A DNA stretch of 64,000 nt from Alteromonas sp. MMG017 (GCF_018100795.1 NZ_JAGJDY010000003.1:457340-521339); one strand, 5' to 3'. Shown: positions 37,437 through 48,015, counted from the stretch's first letter. Notes: generated by a model not told the origin, from the sequence alone. A program made the numbers and translations.

Positions 37437-37858
37437 TGCAACCCTTTATTCGAAAAGCTGTAGAAAATGGTTCCGGTAACGGAATACAAGAATAACGTTA
37501 CATGGAAAAAATGAATTAACAAGTAAAGCCTAGCTTTACTTGATGCGCCCCACCTAAAGTGTGCCGCGCTTGCGAATCTAAGTATTTAAACTTCGATCTT
37601 CTCAATGAAGATCACGATATCGCCGAAATTGCGCGGATACTAGCATAATTGCCTGTTTCGCCAAGCCCTGGCTGTCAACTTTTTGCACCACTGTGATAGG
37701 GCGTCTAAGAACGCGGGTGAATAACATTTCTTAAGTATTTTTATATAAGGCGGTGCTTCAGGAAATGTTAATTAAATGTTTAAAAATTCATGCATCGAGG
37801 TCAACATCTCCAATATAAGGTCTACACTAGATAATATAAAAAGTGGAGGTTTACGCTG
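37437..37858. other. putA/chemoreceptor divergent control region
   Basis: A 422-base gap with no convincing gene. It holds two perfect hairpin-forming repeats: AAGTAAAG-N5-CTTTACTT (37521-37541) and GATCTTC-N5-GAAGATC (37595-37613), 85 and 159 bases before the putA start. Either may be an operator for a separate putA regulator. An AT-rich stretch lies ahead of the chemoreceptor start, which has a GGAGG Shine-Dalgarno (about 37846). Confidence 0.55.
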
Positions 37859-39481
37859 ATGTGGTTACGCAATTTTAGTTTAATTCAAAGGCTCAGTATC
37901 ATTGTTGCGCTTACGGCGTTGCTATTTTTGGTGCTAACCGGTGCGGTATTAAACCAGCACTACAAGGCACTGAAAGAAAAGTCCTATAAAGAAAATCAAC
38001 ACCTCGTAGAAGTTGTTCATACCTTGCTTGCAAGCTTTGAATCCTTGGAAGGGGTAGACGAAGACGCTGCTAAACAGATGGCGCTGACCGCGGTTAGCCG
38101 CCTTAGGTACGATGAGAGCAACTATTTTTGGATTCAAGATGCCACCCCCGCTATGGTCATGCACCCCATCAAACCATCGCTTAACGGGCAAGATTTACGC
38201 AGCTTTAAAGACGGCAACGGTAAAGCATTTTTTGTGGAAATGGCGCAAAAGATAAAGTCTACAGGCAGTGGCTTTGTTGATTACGTATGGCCGCTTCCGG
38301 GAGAAGAAACGCCGGTCGACAAAATTTCGTATGTTAAAGAGTTCAAACCATGGGGCTGGACTGTAGGTTCAGGTATCTACTTATCTACCCTTGAAGCTGA
38401 ATACGCCCACTTACGTAATTTGCTTATCGTTATTTGTATTATTAGCGTGCTACTGGTGGTAGCGCTTATCTTCTACATTGGCGGCAGTATTGTTAAGCCA
38501 GTTCAGGAAGTCACAGAACGAATGAAAGATATTGCCATGGGAGATGGGGATTTAACCCGTTCACTTCCTGAGTCGGGCCATGATGAAATAACGCGACTTG
38601 CTCGCTACTTCAATGAATATACCAATAAAATGCGCCAATCGTTGTTAGGTATACGCGAAAATATCACCGCCCTTACCCAGCAAGCCGTACTGGTTGAAAG
38701 CGTGAGCCAAGACAGCAACGGTCAGGCGCAAAGCCAAAATGAAAATATGATGCAAGTTGCCGTGGCCATGGAACAAATGACCACCCAAATCCAGCAAGTG
38801 AGCGAAAATGCAGATACGGCTGAAACCAGCACCAGCGGCGCACGAGCCAATGTAGAACAAGGCAGCAGCGTAGTAGAAAGTACCGTAAGTGATATTCGCT
38901 CATTAACGTCGAATATTGAGAGCGTGAGCCATGTGGTTACCGAGCTTGCTGAACAAACCAACAGTATTGGCGCAGTACTAGACGTTATTCGTGGCATTGC
39001 CGATCAGACTAACTTACTTGCACTTAACGCTGCGATTGAGGCTGCTCGTGCCGGAGAACAAGGGAGAGGGTTTGCCGTGGTGGCCGATGAAGTGCGCACC
39101 CTAGCCAGTCGCACAGGCCAAAGTACTGATGAAATTCAAGCTATGATTGAAAAGCTACAGAGCAATGCAAAAGCCGCCGTAGACGCCGTGCAAGTGAGTC
39201 AAAGTGCTTCAGCAAGTACGGTGGACAATGCCACTAAAGCGAACGAAAGCTTAAAAGAAGCCGACCGGCTTATGAATGAGATTTCAGGTATGAGTAGCCA
39301 AATAGCCCGGGCAACAGAACAGCAGGCTGAAGCCGCGAATGAGGCCAATATTCGTATCAACGCTTTGTCTGGTGCAGCTGATAGCAGTTTAAAAACGGCA
39401 GAAAAATTGGCTAGTGCCAGTCAGGCTCTCAAAGCAAGCTGTGTGGCTATAAAAGAAATTGCCAGCAAATTTAAACTTTAG
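37859..39481 (+). CDS. Methyl-accepting chemotaxis protein with single Cache domain
   Basis: A 540-residue chemoreceptor. Transmembrane helices at about 10-31 and 188-208 bracket a periplasmic sCache_2 domain (about 35-185; [20 protein letters not shown] and [12 protein letters not shown]), a fold that often binds small organic acids. HAMP (about 209-262) and the cytoplasmic signalling hairpin follow, with the conserved tip ([20 protein letters not shown]) near 377-396. It passes ligand binding to CheA/CheW. No C-terminal CheR-tethering pentapeptide is visible (ends SKFKL). It is divergent from putA; a proline or related ligand is only a guess from position. Confidence 0.93.
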   Translation: MWLRNFSLIQRLSIIVALTALLFLVLTGAVLNQHYKALKEKSYKENQHLVEVVHTLLASFESLEGVDEDAAKQMALTAVSRLRYDESNYFWIQDATPAMVMHPIKPSLNGQDLRSFKDGNGKAFFVEMAQKIKSTGSGFVDYVWPLPGEETPVDKISYVKEFKPWGWTVGSGIYLSTLEAEYAHLRNLLIVICIISVLLVVALIFYIGGSIVKPVQEVTERMKDIAMGDGDLTRSLPESGHDEITRLARYFNEYTNKMRQSLLGIRENITALTQQAVLVESVSQDSNGQAQSQNENMMQVAVAMEQMTTQIQQVSENADTAETSTSGARANVEQGSSVVESTVSDIRSLTSNIESVSHVVTELAEQTNSIGAVLDVIRGIADQTNLLALNAAIEAARAGEQGRGFAVVADEVRTLASRTGQSTDEIQAMIEKLQSNAKAAVDAVQVSQSASASTVDNATKANESLKEADRLMNEISGMSSQIARATEQQAEAANEANIRINALSGAADSSLKTAEKLASASQALKASCVAIKEIASKFKL

Positions 39482-39560
39482 TGAACCAAATTAGTCGTAA
39501 AAAGGAAGGTATTCACAGGTTTATACTACTTCCTGCGTATGGAAGTATTTAAAGCGGTGC

Positions 39561-39599
39561 TTTAGACTGGTTATCTACATCGTTAGATAACCAGCTAAA
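39561..39599. repeat. Long imperfect hairpin before the AsmA-like gene
   Basis: A 16-bp stem with a single bulged A: 39561-39565 plus CTGGTTATCTA (39567-39577), paired with TAGATAACCAG (39584-39594) plus 39595-39599, around a 6-base loop. There is no U tract. It lies in the 140-base gap between the chemoreceptor and the next gene, 23 bases before the start codon, so it may be a 5' UTR structure or a processing site. Confidence 0.55.
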
Positions 39600-39621
39600 C
39601 GTCGTTTACAAGGAGTGATAT

Positions 39622-41340
39622 ATGAGCAGTGATAGTAAAGGGATCCCAATCAAATATTGGGTATTGGGCTTTTTTGTTCTACTTATCTTAGTGTATGTTC
39701 TATTTGCTAATACCATTATTAAAGCCGTACTAGAGTCGAAATTAGGCGAGTCTTATGGCGCAGAAGTCAACATTGACGAATTTGATCACTCTTTATACCC
39801 TACCACTGTCACCCTTAAAGGCATTGGCTTAACCAACGCCACTAAGCCTTCGCATAATCAAGTGTTAGTTGGCGAAGCAAATGCTGACGTTGCCCTTATG
39901 CCGCTGTTGTCTAATCAAGTTGTGGTAAACAACCTCAATTTACTTGATGTGCAATTTGACCAAGTTCGAGAGCATGAAGGTGAAGTTTATCGGGTGCCAG
40001 AAAGCTCACTGTCTTACGATGAAATTAAAGCAAAAGCCAAAGAAGCCGTGCCTTCTGTTGACGAAATGCTTGCTCGTAACCCCCTTAAAACTACCGCCGC
40101 CGTTGCCGAAGCAAAAGAAGCCTATGCCACCTACTCAGAAGGCTTAAAGCAAGATTATGAAAACTTGCCTGATAAAGAACGCATCGACTATTACAAAACC
40201 CAAGTTGCTGCGCTTAAAGAAACGAATTACAAAGATCCTCAAGCTCTTATTCAAGCTAAATCGTCGTTAGATAAGTTAAAAGAAGAGATGAGTGCAGATC
40301 GTGCGCTTATTAGCAGTTTTACCGACAAAGCGTCGAATGCTAAGAGTGCATTAAGCCAATCGGTAAAAGCCTTAAAAGAAGCCCCCAGTGAAGACTATGC
40401 GTTACTTAAAGGGGTGATTGCGGGCGATGAAGCTGCACTATCTCAGGTGACTTATTTCGTATTTGGCGACAAAGCCGCTGAATACACCGAGTACTTGATG
40501 TCTGCCATGCAAATTGTGATGCCACTACTGCAAGGCGGAGATACGCCCGAAGAACCTGCAGCCGACATGCCTTCTATTTTGGTGAAGCAAGCTAACGTGT
40601 CTGTACTTTGGCAAAACGAGTCGATAAGCAGTTCGTGGCAGAACATTACCAACACCCACAGTGTGTTTGGTGACCCAACAACCTTTACCATTGAAGCGGC
40701 TGGCGACATGCTGAAGCAATTTACCTCAAGCGGTGAATTCTGGATTGATGAAAGTGGCGTAGATGCCAGCCAAGTTTGGGAGCTAGCTGGGGTGAATATG
40801 TCGAATATTCCAGTAAGCGGTAATGAAACCCTTAACGCGGTGATGAAAACTGCACTCATGGCCACTACAGGCTCAATGGAAGTGGTTGATAATCAGTTAA
40901 GCGGTAACGGTAAAGTTAACTTACAAGAGCTAGTGATGGAAGCCACAGGTACCAGCGACGTAACAAGCGCTATTGCCTCTGCACTGCAATCGTTAAGCAG
41001 TTTATCGATGACCATGCTACTTGATGGCACCTTAGCTAACCCAGGGTTTAACATTAAGTCAGATTTAGACAACAAACTGGCCCAAGCCGCGATTTCTCAA
41101 CTCACCGCATCTCAGCAAGATAAGCTTGATGAACTTAATACCAAGCTGAATGCGATGGTTGCCAGTGAACAAGATGCCCTTTCTGGTGAATTGGTTGATA
41201 TTAATTCAATGCTAAGTGCAGCGCAGGGTGATAGCAGTGCCTTACAAGAATTACTGCAAAGCCAGCTAAGCAGTGTGGTTGAAGAACAAAAGAATAAACT
41301 GTTCGACAAACTAAAAGGTAAATTAGGGCAAGGTGAATAA
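39622..41340 (+). CDS. AsmA-like/TIGR03545-like membrane-anchored protein
   Basis: A 572-residue protein with one N-terminal membrane helix (about 13-33) and a long periplasmic part. The region just after the helix (ESKLGESYGAEVNIDEFDHSL, then TLKGIGLTN and LLSNQVVVNNLNLLDVQFD) resembles the N-terminal beta repeats of AsmA-type lipid-transfer proteins. The central part is helical with coiled-coil character (about 130-270), and the C-terminal 70 residues are again coiled coil. The arrangement recalls TIGR03545, a family of unknown function. An AAGGAG Shine-Dalgarno supports the start. It has no operon partner and ends in a clear terminator. Confidence 0.7.
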   Translation: MSSDSKGIPIKYWVLGFFVLLILVYVLFANTIIKAVLESKLGESYGAEVNIDEFDHSLYPTTVTLKGIGLTNATKPSHNQVLVGEANADVALMPLLSNQVVVNNLNLLDVQFDQVREHEGEVYRVPESSLSYDEIKAKAKEAVPSVDEMLARNPLKTTAAVAEAKEAYATYSEGLKQDYENLPDKERIDYYKTQVAALKETNYKDPQALIQAKSSLDKLKEEMSADRALISSFTDKASNAKSALSQSVKALKEAPSEDYALLKGVIAGDEAALSQVTYFVFGDKAAEYTEYLMSAMQIVMPLLQGGDTPEEPAADMPSILVKQANVSVLWQNESISSSWQNITNTHSVFGDPTTFTIEAAGDMLKQFTSSGEFWIDESGVDASQVWELAGVNMSNIPVSGNETLNAVMKTALMATTGSMEVVDNQLSGNGKVNLQELVMEATGTSDVTSAIASALQSLSSLSMTMLLDGTLANPGFNIKSDLDNKLAQAAISQLTASQQDKLDELNTKLNAMVASEQDALSGELVDINSMLSAAQGDSSALQELLQSQLSSVVEEQKNKLFDKLKGKLGQGE

Positions 41341-41387
41341 AGCACCTTTGATTCCTAAGCCCTTCGCGGCATAATAGGTAATAACGT

Positions 41388-41412
41388 AAGGGGCAGTTTA
41401 CTGCCCTTTTTA
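41388..41412 (+). terminator. Rho-independent terminator
   Basis: Stem GGGCAG (41391-41396) with CTGCCC (41401-41406), extended by AAG/TTT pairs, loop TTTA, then a T-rich tail. It ends the AsmA-like gene and isolates the ftsB operon. Confidence 0.8.
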
Positions 41413-41447
41413 AATTTTCCTCCGCTTACCAGTTTTCAGGTGATTTT

Positions 41448-41738
41448 GTGTGGCAAGATAAATGGCTTCCTATTGTACTCATCACCCTATTAGGGTTGTT
41501 GCAGTATCGGCTATGGTTTGGAAAAAACAGTATTCCTGACTACCTAAGTCGAGAGCAGGAAGTGAAAACTCAAGCGCAGCAAAACGCAAACCTTGCACAG
41601 CGAAATGCCCTATTAAACGCAGACATCACCGACCTAAAAGTAGGTCTAGAAGCCATTGAAGAGCGCGCTCGCAATGAACTAGGCCTGATTAAGCAAGGGG
41701 AAACTTTTTACCGGATTTTACCGCCAGAAACTAAGTGA
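41448..41738 (+). CDS. ftsB: Cell division protein FtsB
   Basis: A 96-residue single-pass inner-membrane protein: helix about residues 6-22, then a periplasmic leucine-zipper coiled coil (about 28-70) ending in the FtsB motif ERARNELGLIKQGETFYRIL. It forms the FtsQLB complex that activates septal peptidoglycan synthesis. The start is GTG with AGGTG 6-10 bases upstream. Its stop overlaps the ispD start (GTGA), and ftsB-ispD-ispF is a conserved order. Confidence 0.95.
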   Translation: MWQDKWLPIVLITLLGLLQYRLWFGKNSIPDYLSREQEVKTQAQQNANLAQRNALLNADITDLKVGLEAIEERARNELGLIKQGETFYRILPPETK

Positions 41739-42475
41739 GTAACATGACATCCTCCTCTGTGGTTGCGGTTATTCCCGCAGCTGGAATTGGCAGCCGAATG
41801 CAGGCTGATCGCCCAAAGCAGTATTTAACCCTTCAAGGAAAAACAATTCTTGAACACACCGTTGAAATACTTCTTAACCATCACGCCATTGATTACCTTG
41901 TTATAGCCATTAGTCCTCACGATACTTATTTCCCATCGCTTGCCATTGCCAATAACCCTAAGGTGAAAGTGGTAGAGGGTGGCAATGAACGGGCTGATTC
42001 TGTGCTAAATGCTGTAAACACCTTGCCAGACAATACTTGGGCGTTAGTGCATGATGCCGCGCGCCCTTGCGTAAATACCAATGACATTACTCAACTACTA
42101 ACGGTGATGGATAATGAACAGGTCGCAGGTGGCATCTTAGCCTCTCGGGTTAGAGATACTATGAAACGAGGCGCTGCCAGCCAAGGGGCTGATATCAATT
42201 TCCCCACTGTGCTTCATACTGAAAGCAGAGAAAATTTATGGCATGCCCTTACGCCTCAGTTGTTTCCTACAGCGGTGCTTAAAAGCGCGCTGCAAGATGG
42301 CCTAGCTGCAGGCGCAACCATTACCGATGAAGCATCAGCCATAGAATACAGCGGCCGTAAGGTTGCACTTATTGATAGCGACCCAGCGAATATTAAAATA
42401 ACCCACCCTGGGGACTTACCCTTGGCAGATTTTTACTTACATCAACGACAGAAGGCACAAGCAGAATGCGAATAG
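41735..42475 (+). CDS. ispD: 2-C-methyl-D-erythritol 4-phosphate cytidylyltransferase
   Basis: A 246-residue enzyme of the MEP isoprenoid pathway that couples methylerythritol phosphate to CTP. The nucleotide-binding loop is [19 protein letters not shown] (about 14-32), and VHDAARPCV and TDEASAIE are further family motifs. The start is GTG overlapping the ftsB stop; an ATG three codons on is possible. It overlaps ispF by 10 bases, indicating tight coupling with the next-but-one pathway enzyme. Confidence 0.96.
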   Translation: MSNMTSSSVVAVIPAAGIGSRMQADRPKQYLTLQGKTILEHTVEILLNHHAIDYLVIAISPHDTYFPSLAIANNPKVKVVEGGNERADSVLNAVNTLPDNTWALVHDAARPCVNTNDITQLLTVMDNEQVAGGILASRVRDTMKRGAASQGADINFPTVLHTESRENLWHALTPQLFPTAVLKSALQDGLAAGATITDEASAIEYSGRKVALIDSDPANIKITHPGDLPLADFYLHQRQKAQAECE

Positions 42476-42939
42476 GACACGGTTTCGACGTTCATAAATT
42501 TGGTGGCGACGGCCCCATTGTTATTGGTGGTGTAAATATTGACTATGAACAAGGCTTAGTCGCCCATTCTGATGGCGACGTATTACTACATGCCTTATGC
42601 GACGCATTACTTGGCGCTGCGGCTTTAGGTGATATAGGCAAGCATTTTCCGGATACTGATGATGCCTATTCAGGTGCCGATAGCCGTGTACTGCTTAGGC
42701 ATGTTATGCACGTAGTAAATGAAAAAGGCTATACCTTAGGCAACGCTGATATGACCATAGTGGCGCAAGCCCCAAAAATGGCACCGCATATTCAAGCCAT
42801 GCGAGAAATCATAGCCAAAGACTGTCATTGCGAGCTTGATGCTATCAACGTGAAAGCTACCACGACAGAAAAATTAGGATATACAGGCAGAAAGGAAGGC
42901 ATTGCTGCTCACGCGGTAGTGTTACTGGAAAAGATATGA
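42466..42939 (+). CDS. ispF: 2-C-methyl-D-erythritol 2,4-cyclodiphosphate synthase
   Basis: A 157-residue trimeric enzyme that cyclises CDP-methylerythritol phosphate in the MEP pathway. The metal-binding Asp8 and His10 are in GFDVHKF, and His42 is in [12 protein letters not shown]. The loop [10 protein letters not shown] and the C-terminal [20 protein letters not shown] are diagnostic. The gene overlaps both ispD (10 bases) and truD (4 bases). Confidence 0.97.
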   Translation: MRIGHGFDVHKFGGDGPIVIGGVNIDYEQGLVAHSDGDVLLHALCDALLGAAALGDIGKHFPDTDDAYSGADSRVLLRHVMHVVNEKGYTLGNADMTIVAQAPKMAPHIQAMREIIAKDCHCELDAINVKATTTEKLGYTGRKEGIAAHAVVLLEKI

Positions 42940-44006
42940 AACCATTACATACCCAACACTGGAATTACTATTACAGTAAACCCGTTTCTACCGGCTTATT
43001 TAAGTTTCAAGCCGATGACTTTCAAGTGGTTGAGGATTTAGGCTACGAGCCCTGCGGTGAAGGCGAGCACCAGTTTGTCTTTGTTGAAAAAATTAATACC
43101 AATACTGCATTTGTTGCCGAGCAACTTGCTCGCTACACCAAATTACCCCTTCGCCAAGTGACGTATGCAGGTAGGAAAGACAAATATGCCCTCACTCGTC
43201 AGTGGTTCGGTTTACACGCACCAGGACAAGCTGATTTCGACTTCAGCGATTTTGAGCTAGAAGGTGTACGGGTTATTAAGCAAACTCGCCACAATAGAAA
43301 ACTTCGTACAGGCCAATTAAAAGGCAATGCCTTCACCATTACGCTGCGTCAAGTTGTGCATCCAGAAGCTATTGAAGAACGCCTTCTGGAAATCGCCAAA
43401 CATGGTGTGCCGAATTATTATGGCGAACAGCGATTTGGCGTGATGCGGGTGAACGAGCAAGGCGAAGTTCAGCGCGGTGGTAACCTTGCTATGGCTGAAC
43501 GGATGATAAACGGTGAAACCATTCGCCACCGCAATAAGCGCTCTATGGCACTGTCAGCCTTGCGTAGCTGGTTATTTAATGAGGTCATTTCTATTCGTTT
43601 AGAAAACGAGACCTTCGATAAGGTACTTACCGGTGACGCACTGGTATTAACCGGCTCAAACAGCTTCTTTATTGACGATGATAAACAGCAAGACAGTCAG
43701 CAACGTTATGAAGATAAAGATGTATGTCCTTCGGCACCGCTATGGGGCAAGGGAGATTTAATCACCACGTCAGAAGCAAACGCCACCGAAGAGCAGGTTG
43801 CATCGAGTCACCCTGAAGTTATCGACTTTTTAGGGCAATGTGGCTTCGAGCAAGAACGTCGTGCTATAAAAATATGGCCATCGCAACTTGAATGGCAAAG
43901 TAAGGGTGATACATTAACGCTATCGTTTTCATTGCCTAGCGGTTGTTTTGCTACATCCGTACTTAGGGAATGTGTTGAAACCGTTTCCCCCATTCACAGT
44001 ATTTAG
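42936..44006 (+). CDS. truD: tRNA pseudouridine(13) synthase
   Basis: A 356-residue enzyme that converts U13 of tRNA-Glu to pseudouridine. The catalytic Asp is in [16 protein letters not shown] (about residue 81). The signature [11 protein letters not shown] and [16 protein letters not shown] are present. The insertion (TRUD) domain between about 160 and 300 is typical. It is translationally coupled to ispF (ATGA overlap) and lies 10 bases before surE, as in E. coli. Confidence 0.96.
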   Translation: MKPLHTQHWNYYYSKPVSTGLFKFQADDFQVVEDLGYEPCGEGEHQFVFVEKINTNTAFVAEQLARYTKLPLRQVTYAGRKDKYALTRQWFGLHAPGQADFDFSDFELEGVRVIKQTRHNRKLRTGQLKGNAFTITLRQVVHPEAIEERLLEIAKHGVPNYYGEQRFGVMRVNEQGEVQRGGNLAMAERMINGETIRHRNKRSMALSALRSWLFNEVISIRLENETFDKVLTGDALVLTGSNSFFIDDDKQQDSQQRYEDKDVCPSAPLWGKGDLITTSEANATEEQVASSHPEVIDFLGQCGFEQERRAIKIWPSQLEWQSKGDTLTLSFSLPSGCFATSVLRECVETVSPIHSI

Positions 44007-44016
44007 TTGAGATTGC

Positions 44017-44760
44017 ATGAAGATCCTAATGAGTAATGACGATGGTGTGTTTGCAAAAGGCTTGGCTGTTTTGCACGAGACCATTGCCAGCGAGCACGAT
44101 ATTACTGTTATCGCCCCCGATCGTAACTGTAGCGGCGCAAGTAACGCCCTTTCGTTACATCAACCCCTTCGCATTCAACGAATGGACAGTGGCTTTTATT
44201 CTGTTAATGGTACCCCTTCAGATTGTGTACACTTGGGTATCAGCCGAATTTTAAAAGATGACCCCGAACTGGTGGTATCTGGTATTAATCATGGTGCTAA
44301 TTTAGGCGATGATGTCGTTTATTCTGGTACGGTAGCCGCGGCGACAGAGGGCAGATATATGGGCTTGCCTGCCATTGCCGTGTCGCTTGCCAGTAAGAAA
44401 GGTGAGAATTTTGAAACGGCAGCGCGGGTAGTGCTAGATATTATCCGTAAACTTCAATCTCATCCTTTACCTGCAAATCAAATTTTGAACGTAAATGTTC
44501 CTGATATACCCTATGATGAGCTTAAAGGTATAGAAGTTACCAGACAGGGTCGCCGACATCGTGCTGAACCTATGTTTGAAGATAAAGACCCGTTTGGTCA
44601 AACCATCTATTGGTACGGTCCAGCAGGTTCAGAACAAGATGCAGGCCCAGGTACAGACTTTCACGCAGTGGCAAACGGATATTGCTCCGTGACTCCACTT
44701 AGCGTTGATATGACTGCATACCAGAGCTTAGACAATATGAAAGAATGGTTAGCCAAGTAA
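44017..44760 (+). CDS. surE: 5'/3'-nucleotidase SurE
   Basis: A 247-residue metal-dependent phosphatase that removes phosphate from nucleoside 5'- and 3'-monophosphates and acts in stationary-phase survival. Metal ligands are the Asp pair in SNDDGVFAKGL (residues 8-9), Ser in GASNALSL and Asn in SGINHGANLGDDVVYSGTV. The start is ATG with a weak upstream GAG. It is followed by pcm after 42 bases. Confidence 0.96.
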   Translation: MKILMSNDDGVFAKGLAVLHETIASEHDITVIAPDRNCSGASNALSLHQPLRIQRMDSGFYSVNGTPSDCVHLGISRILKDDPELVVSGINHGANLGDDVVYSGTVAAATEGRYMGLPAIAVSLASKKGENFETAARVVLDIIRKLQSHPLPANQILNVNVPDIPYDELKGIEVTRQGRRHRAEPMFEDKDPFGQTIYWYGPAGSEQDAGPGTDFHAVANGYCSVTPLSVDMTAYQSLDNMKEWLAK

Positions 44761-44802
44761 TCCAATAGTGCGCAGCCGATAATAAGGATAACAAGCACCA
44801 CC

Positions 44803-45438
44803 ATGAGAGCCTCCAGAAAAGGGGATGCGCTAGCACAGCTGCTTTATGACGAAGGAATCCGTTCGCAGCCGGTGCTCAATGCCATTGCAGGTACACCCCG
44901 GGAAACATTCTTACCTGATGCGCTTAAGCATAAAGCCTATCAGAATACAGCGTTGCCTATCGGGCAGGGACAAACTATTTCGCAACCTTATATTGTTGCG
45001 AAAATGACTGAACTGCTGCTAGATAGTCCGAATAAGCCTGAAAAAGTCTTAGAGATTGGTACAGGCTCTGGTTACCAGACCGCTATTCTTGCACAGCTTT
45101 TTTCGGCTGTATTCAGCGTAGAACGAATCAAATCGCTACAGTTTCATGCTAAAAGACGGATGAACCAACTCGATTTACACAATATCGCTATGAAACATGG
45201 CGATGGGTGGAAAGGGTGGGCATCCAAAGGTCCTTACGATGCCATTATTGTGACGGCTGCGGCCAGTAGTTTACCGCAAGATTTATGCGATCAATTAAAA
45301 GAAGGAGGCCGCCTGATCATTCCCGTAGGAAATGAACAGCAGTCTCTGTTGTGTATCGACAGGATAGAAGGCGAATTAAAAACCACCACCATAGAAGCGG
45401 TGCGTTTTGTTCCCTTAGTAGCAGGAGAGCTATTGTGA
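44803..45438 (+). CDS. pcm: Protein-L-isoaspartate O-methyltransferase
   Basis: A 211-residue SAM-dependent repair enzyme that methylates isoaspartyl residues in aged proteins. It has the [19 protein letters not shown] region, the SAM motif [14 protein letters not shown] (about 84-97), and the C-terminal [15 protein letters not shown] precedes the start by about 14 bases. Its stop overlaps the start of the DedA-like gene (GTGA). Confidence 0.96.
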   Translation: MRASRKGDALAQLLYDEGIRSQPVLNAIAGTPRETFLPDALKHKAYQNTALPIGQGQTISQPYIVAKMTELLLDSPNKPEKVLEIGTGSGYQTAILAQLFSAVFSVERIKSLQFHAKRRMNQLDLHNIAMKHGDGWKGWASKGPYDAIIVTAAASSLPQDLCDQLKEGGRLIIPVGNEQQSLLCIDRIEGELKTTTIEAVRFVPLVAGELL

Positions 45439-46013
45439 AATTGTTTGAGCCAATGTATGACATGGCACTTCGATGGGCTAGACACCGCCATGCGGTAAAA
45501 TATCTAGGGGGGCTAAGCTTTGCTGAGTCAGTATTTTTCCCTATTCCGCCCGATGTCATGCTTGCGCCCATGTCGCTGTCTCAACCCGACAAAGCGTGGC
45601 GCTTTGCGCTAATTACTACACTTGCATCAATTTTTGGGGGCATAGCCGGTTATTGGCTAGGTTATTTTGCATTTGATGCTTGGCTATCGCCTATTATCGA
45701 AAGTTGGGGTTATACCCACAAGATAGAAACTGCCACGCAGTGGTTTGCCGACTACGGCGTATGGGTGGTGTTTGTTGCGGGCTTCTCCCCTATTCCCTAT
45801 AAAGTCTTCACCACTAGCGCTGGCTTTCTTCAAATGGCCTTCTTTCCCTTTCTTATTGCCTCTGCTGTGGGCCGTGGCGCAAGGTTCTTCTTGGTCGCAG
45901 GACTTATGCGTTGGGGCGGTGCTCCTATGGAAGCTAAGCTTCGTCAGTATGTAGAAATATTGGGTTGGGGAGTTGTGTTACTGGCCGTTGCCGCATACCT
46001 CATCTTGCGGTAA
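45435..46013 (+). CDS. YqaA-like VTT/DedA-family membrane protein
   Basis: A 192-residue inner-membrane protein with about four to five helices and the SNARE-associated/VTT fold ([19 protein letters not shown] near 30-48; [30 protein letters not shown]). It resembles YqaA. DedA relatives are implicated in lipid scrambling and envelope homeostasis; the substrate here is unknown. The start is GTG 45435 with GGAGAG six bases upstream, overlapping the pcm stop. A longer in-frame extension runs back into pcm and is not credible. Its insertion between pcm and nlpD is common in Alteromonadales-type clusters. Confidence 0.85.
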   Translation: MKLFEPMYDMALRWARHRHAVKYLGGLSFAESVFFPIPPDVMLAPMSLSQPDKAWRFALITTLASIFGGIAGYWLGYFAFDAWLSPIIESWGYTHKIETATQWFADYGVWVVFVAGFSPIPYKVFTTSAGFLQMAFFPFLIASAVGRGARFFLVAGLMRWGGAPMEAKLRQYVEILGWGVVLLAVAAYLILR

Positions 46014-46023
46014 TAGCGCAGCG

Positions 46024-46887
46024 ATGTCATACCGCATCATTCTAATTAGTGTTGTGCTACTGCTACTCCAAAGTTGCAGTAGCCGAACCGCCCCTGCCCC
46101 TGTTGTTTTATTAAATAGTCAAGCAGATCAAGAGTCTGGTGGATTCACATCAGATACTTATAAAGTGCAACCGGGCGATACCCTTTTCGGCATTGCTTGG
46201 TACACCGGCAATGACTATCGGGATATCGCGAAATTTAACAGCTTATCAGCGCCTTATCGCATTTTCCCCGGTCAAGAATTACGCATTTCTCCCCCGCCCA
46301 AAATGGTAAAAATTGCGCCGAAATCTAAGCCGCAGACCATTCGGTCAGCAGATCCGACCACGACCTCAGTAGACAAAAGTTTGATTGACCCCCCTATATC
46401 ACAGGGGTATGGTGAAGGTGAAAAAGTTGTTAAGCGACAAAACGTTACGAGCGTCAAGAGGCCGTCAGAAAGCGTCAAAATAACGACACCCAACCATTTT
46501 CCTGACAAGGTTAAAAAGTGGGTTTGGCCAACGAAGGGCAAGGTTGTTGAAACGTTCAGTAAATCGGAGTCGGGCAATAAAGGAATTGATATCGCTGCCG
46601 CTAAAGGTACATCGATACACGCGGCAGCAGATGGAAAAGTTGTTTATTCAGGAAGCGCCTTAAGAGGCTACGGTAAATTGGTCATCATCAAACATACCGA
46701 CACCTTTTTAAGTGCCTACGCATACAACGACACCATTATCGTCAAAGAACGAGACTGGGTGTCTGCGGGGCAGAAAATCGCCACCATGGGTGACAGCGGA
46801 ACAAATTCGGTAAAACTTCATTTTGAAGTTAGGTATCGCGGAAAGTCTTTAGATCCACTGCGTTATCTGCCAGCTACACGACCATAA
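46024..46887 (+). CDS. nlpD: NlpD-type amidase activator lipoprotein (LysM-LytM)
   Basis: A 287-residue outer-membrane lipoprotein that activates the septal amidase AmiC during daughter-cell separation. It has a lipobox (LLLQSC), a LysM domain (about 45-90; YKVQPGDTLFGIAWYTG) and a C-terminal LytM/M23 fold (about 180-285). The catalytic sites are degenerate: NKGIDIA replaces the usual HxxxD arrangement and SAYAYND replaces the HxH motif, as in E. coli NlpD, so it should activate rather than cut. The ATG at 46024 begins the signal peptide. The rpoS promoter may lie within its coding region. Confidence 0.94.
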   Translation: MSYRIILISVVLLLLQSCSSRTAPAPVVLLNSQADQESGGFTSDTYKVQPGDTLFGIAWYTGNDYRDIAKFNSLSAPYRIFPGQELRISPPPKMVKIAPKSKPQTIRSADPTTTSVDKSLIDPPISQGYGEGEKVVKRQNVTSVKRPSESVKITTPNHFPDKVKKWVWPTKGKVVETFSKSESGNKGIDIAAAKGTSIHAAADGKVVYSGSALRGYGKLVIIKHTDTFLSAYAYNDTIIVKERDWVSAGQKIATMGDSGTNSVKLHFEVRYRGKSLDPLRYLPATRP

Positions 46888-46960
46888 TAATAATAAATAA
46901 CAATAAGAAACGAATAAAGGAGAAACGTCGAAAGGTAAACCTTGAAGCAGGAGATTCATT

Positions 46961-47953
46961 GTGGGTCATATAAATAAAAGCCTAGAATCAAATACGAAAG
47001 ATGACTTAAACGTCATTGATATGCCAGCCGATCTGAAAACAGATAAAACAATATCTGATGACACTGACACCGATTCAGAAGAATTAGTGTTAAGCCAAGA
47101 CGACCAACCAAAAAATCTAGATGCCACACAGTTATATCTAGGTGAAATCGGCTTCTCGCCTCTGCTCAGTGCAGAAGAAGAAGTATTTTTCGCCAGAAAG
47201 GCTCTACGTGGATGTGAAGCCTCACGCAAGCGCATGATTGTTAGTAATTTACGCCTGGTTGTGAAAATAGCGCGTCGATATAACAACCGCGGTCTTGCCC
47301 TGTTAGATCTAATCGAAGAAGGGAATCTAGGACTTATACGTGCTGTTGAAAAGTTCGATCCCGAACGGGGTTTTCGATTTTCAACGTACGCAACGTGGTG
47401 GATAAGACAAACCATTGAACGCGCAATTATGAACCAAACGCGCACTATTCGCTTGCCAATCCACGTCGTTAAAGAACTTAATGTATATTTACGCGCAGCT
47501 CGTGAGTTATCTCAGAAACTTGACCACGAACCTACTGCCGAAGAAATCGCCCTTGCCTTAGACAAACCTGTCGAAGATGTGACCAAGATGCTGCGACTTA
47601 ATGAACGTATTACGTCGGTAGATACCCCAATTGGTGGCGAAAACGATAAAGCGTTGTTAGATATTCTAGCCGATGAAAAAGAATTCGGCCCTGAAGAGAA
47701 CTTGCAAGACTCAGACATCAAATCAAATATTGTTGGCTGGTTGGAAGAGCTCAACCCTAAACAACGTGAAGTATTGGCAAGACGCTTTGGATTAATGGGT
47801 TATGAGCCCTCAACGCTTGAAGATGTGGGTGCTGAAATTGGTCTTACTCGTGAACGAGTTCGTCAAATTCAAGTAGAAGCACTACGTCGATTGCGAGACA
47901 TTCTAGGCCACCAAGGCCTATCGTTAGAGAATTTATTTAATCAAATGAATTAA
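46961..47953 (+). CDS. rpoS: RNA polymerase sigma factor RpoS
   Basis: A 330-residue stationary-phase/general stress sigma factor. Region 1.2/2 includes [16 protein letters not shown] and [40 protein letters not shown]; region 3 and region 4 ([20 protein letters not shown]) are complete. The start is GTG, preceded by AGGAG about 9 bases upstream. A 73-base spacer separates it from nlpD, and a strong terminator follows. Confidence 0.97.
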   Translation: MGHINKSLESNTKDDLNVIDMPADLKTDKTISDDTDTDSEELVLSQDDQPKNLDATQLYLGEIGFSPLLSAEEEVFFARKALRGCEASRKRMIVSNLRLVVKIARRYNNRGLALLDLIEEGNLGLIRAVEKFDPERGFRFSTYATWWIRQTIERAIMNQTRTIRLPIHVVKELNVYLRAARELSQKLDHEPTAEEIALALDKPVEDVTKMLRLNERITSVDTPIGGENDKALLDILADEKEFGPEENLQDSDIKSNIVGWLEELNPKQREVLARRFGLMGYEPSTLEDVGAEIGLTRERVRQIQVEALRRLRDILGHQGLSLENLFNQMN

Positions 47954-47973
47954 TAGCGAAGTGATATGACACC

Positions 47974-48008
47974 ATGCCGAGGCGCAGTTTGCCCTCGGCA
48001 TTTTTATT
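47974..48008 (+). terminator. Rho-independent terminator of rpoS
   Basis: Stem ATGCCGAGG (47974-47982) with CCTCGGCAT (47993-48001), 10-base loop, followed by a T-rich tail. It sits between the rpoS stop and the convergent folA stop. Confidence 0.88.
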
Positions 48009-48015
48009 TGTAGTA

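Noticed and set aside
45351..45434. Longer N-terminus of the YqaA-like protein inside pcm
   Set aside because: The extension is basic and His-rich, overlaps pcm by 88 bases, and the GTG at 45435 has a proper Shine-Dalgarno.
46534..46860. NlpD as an active M23 metallopeptidase
   Set aside because: Key His residues of the HxxxD and HxH metal site are replaced (NKGID, AYAYN), as in known amidase activators.
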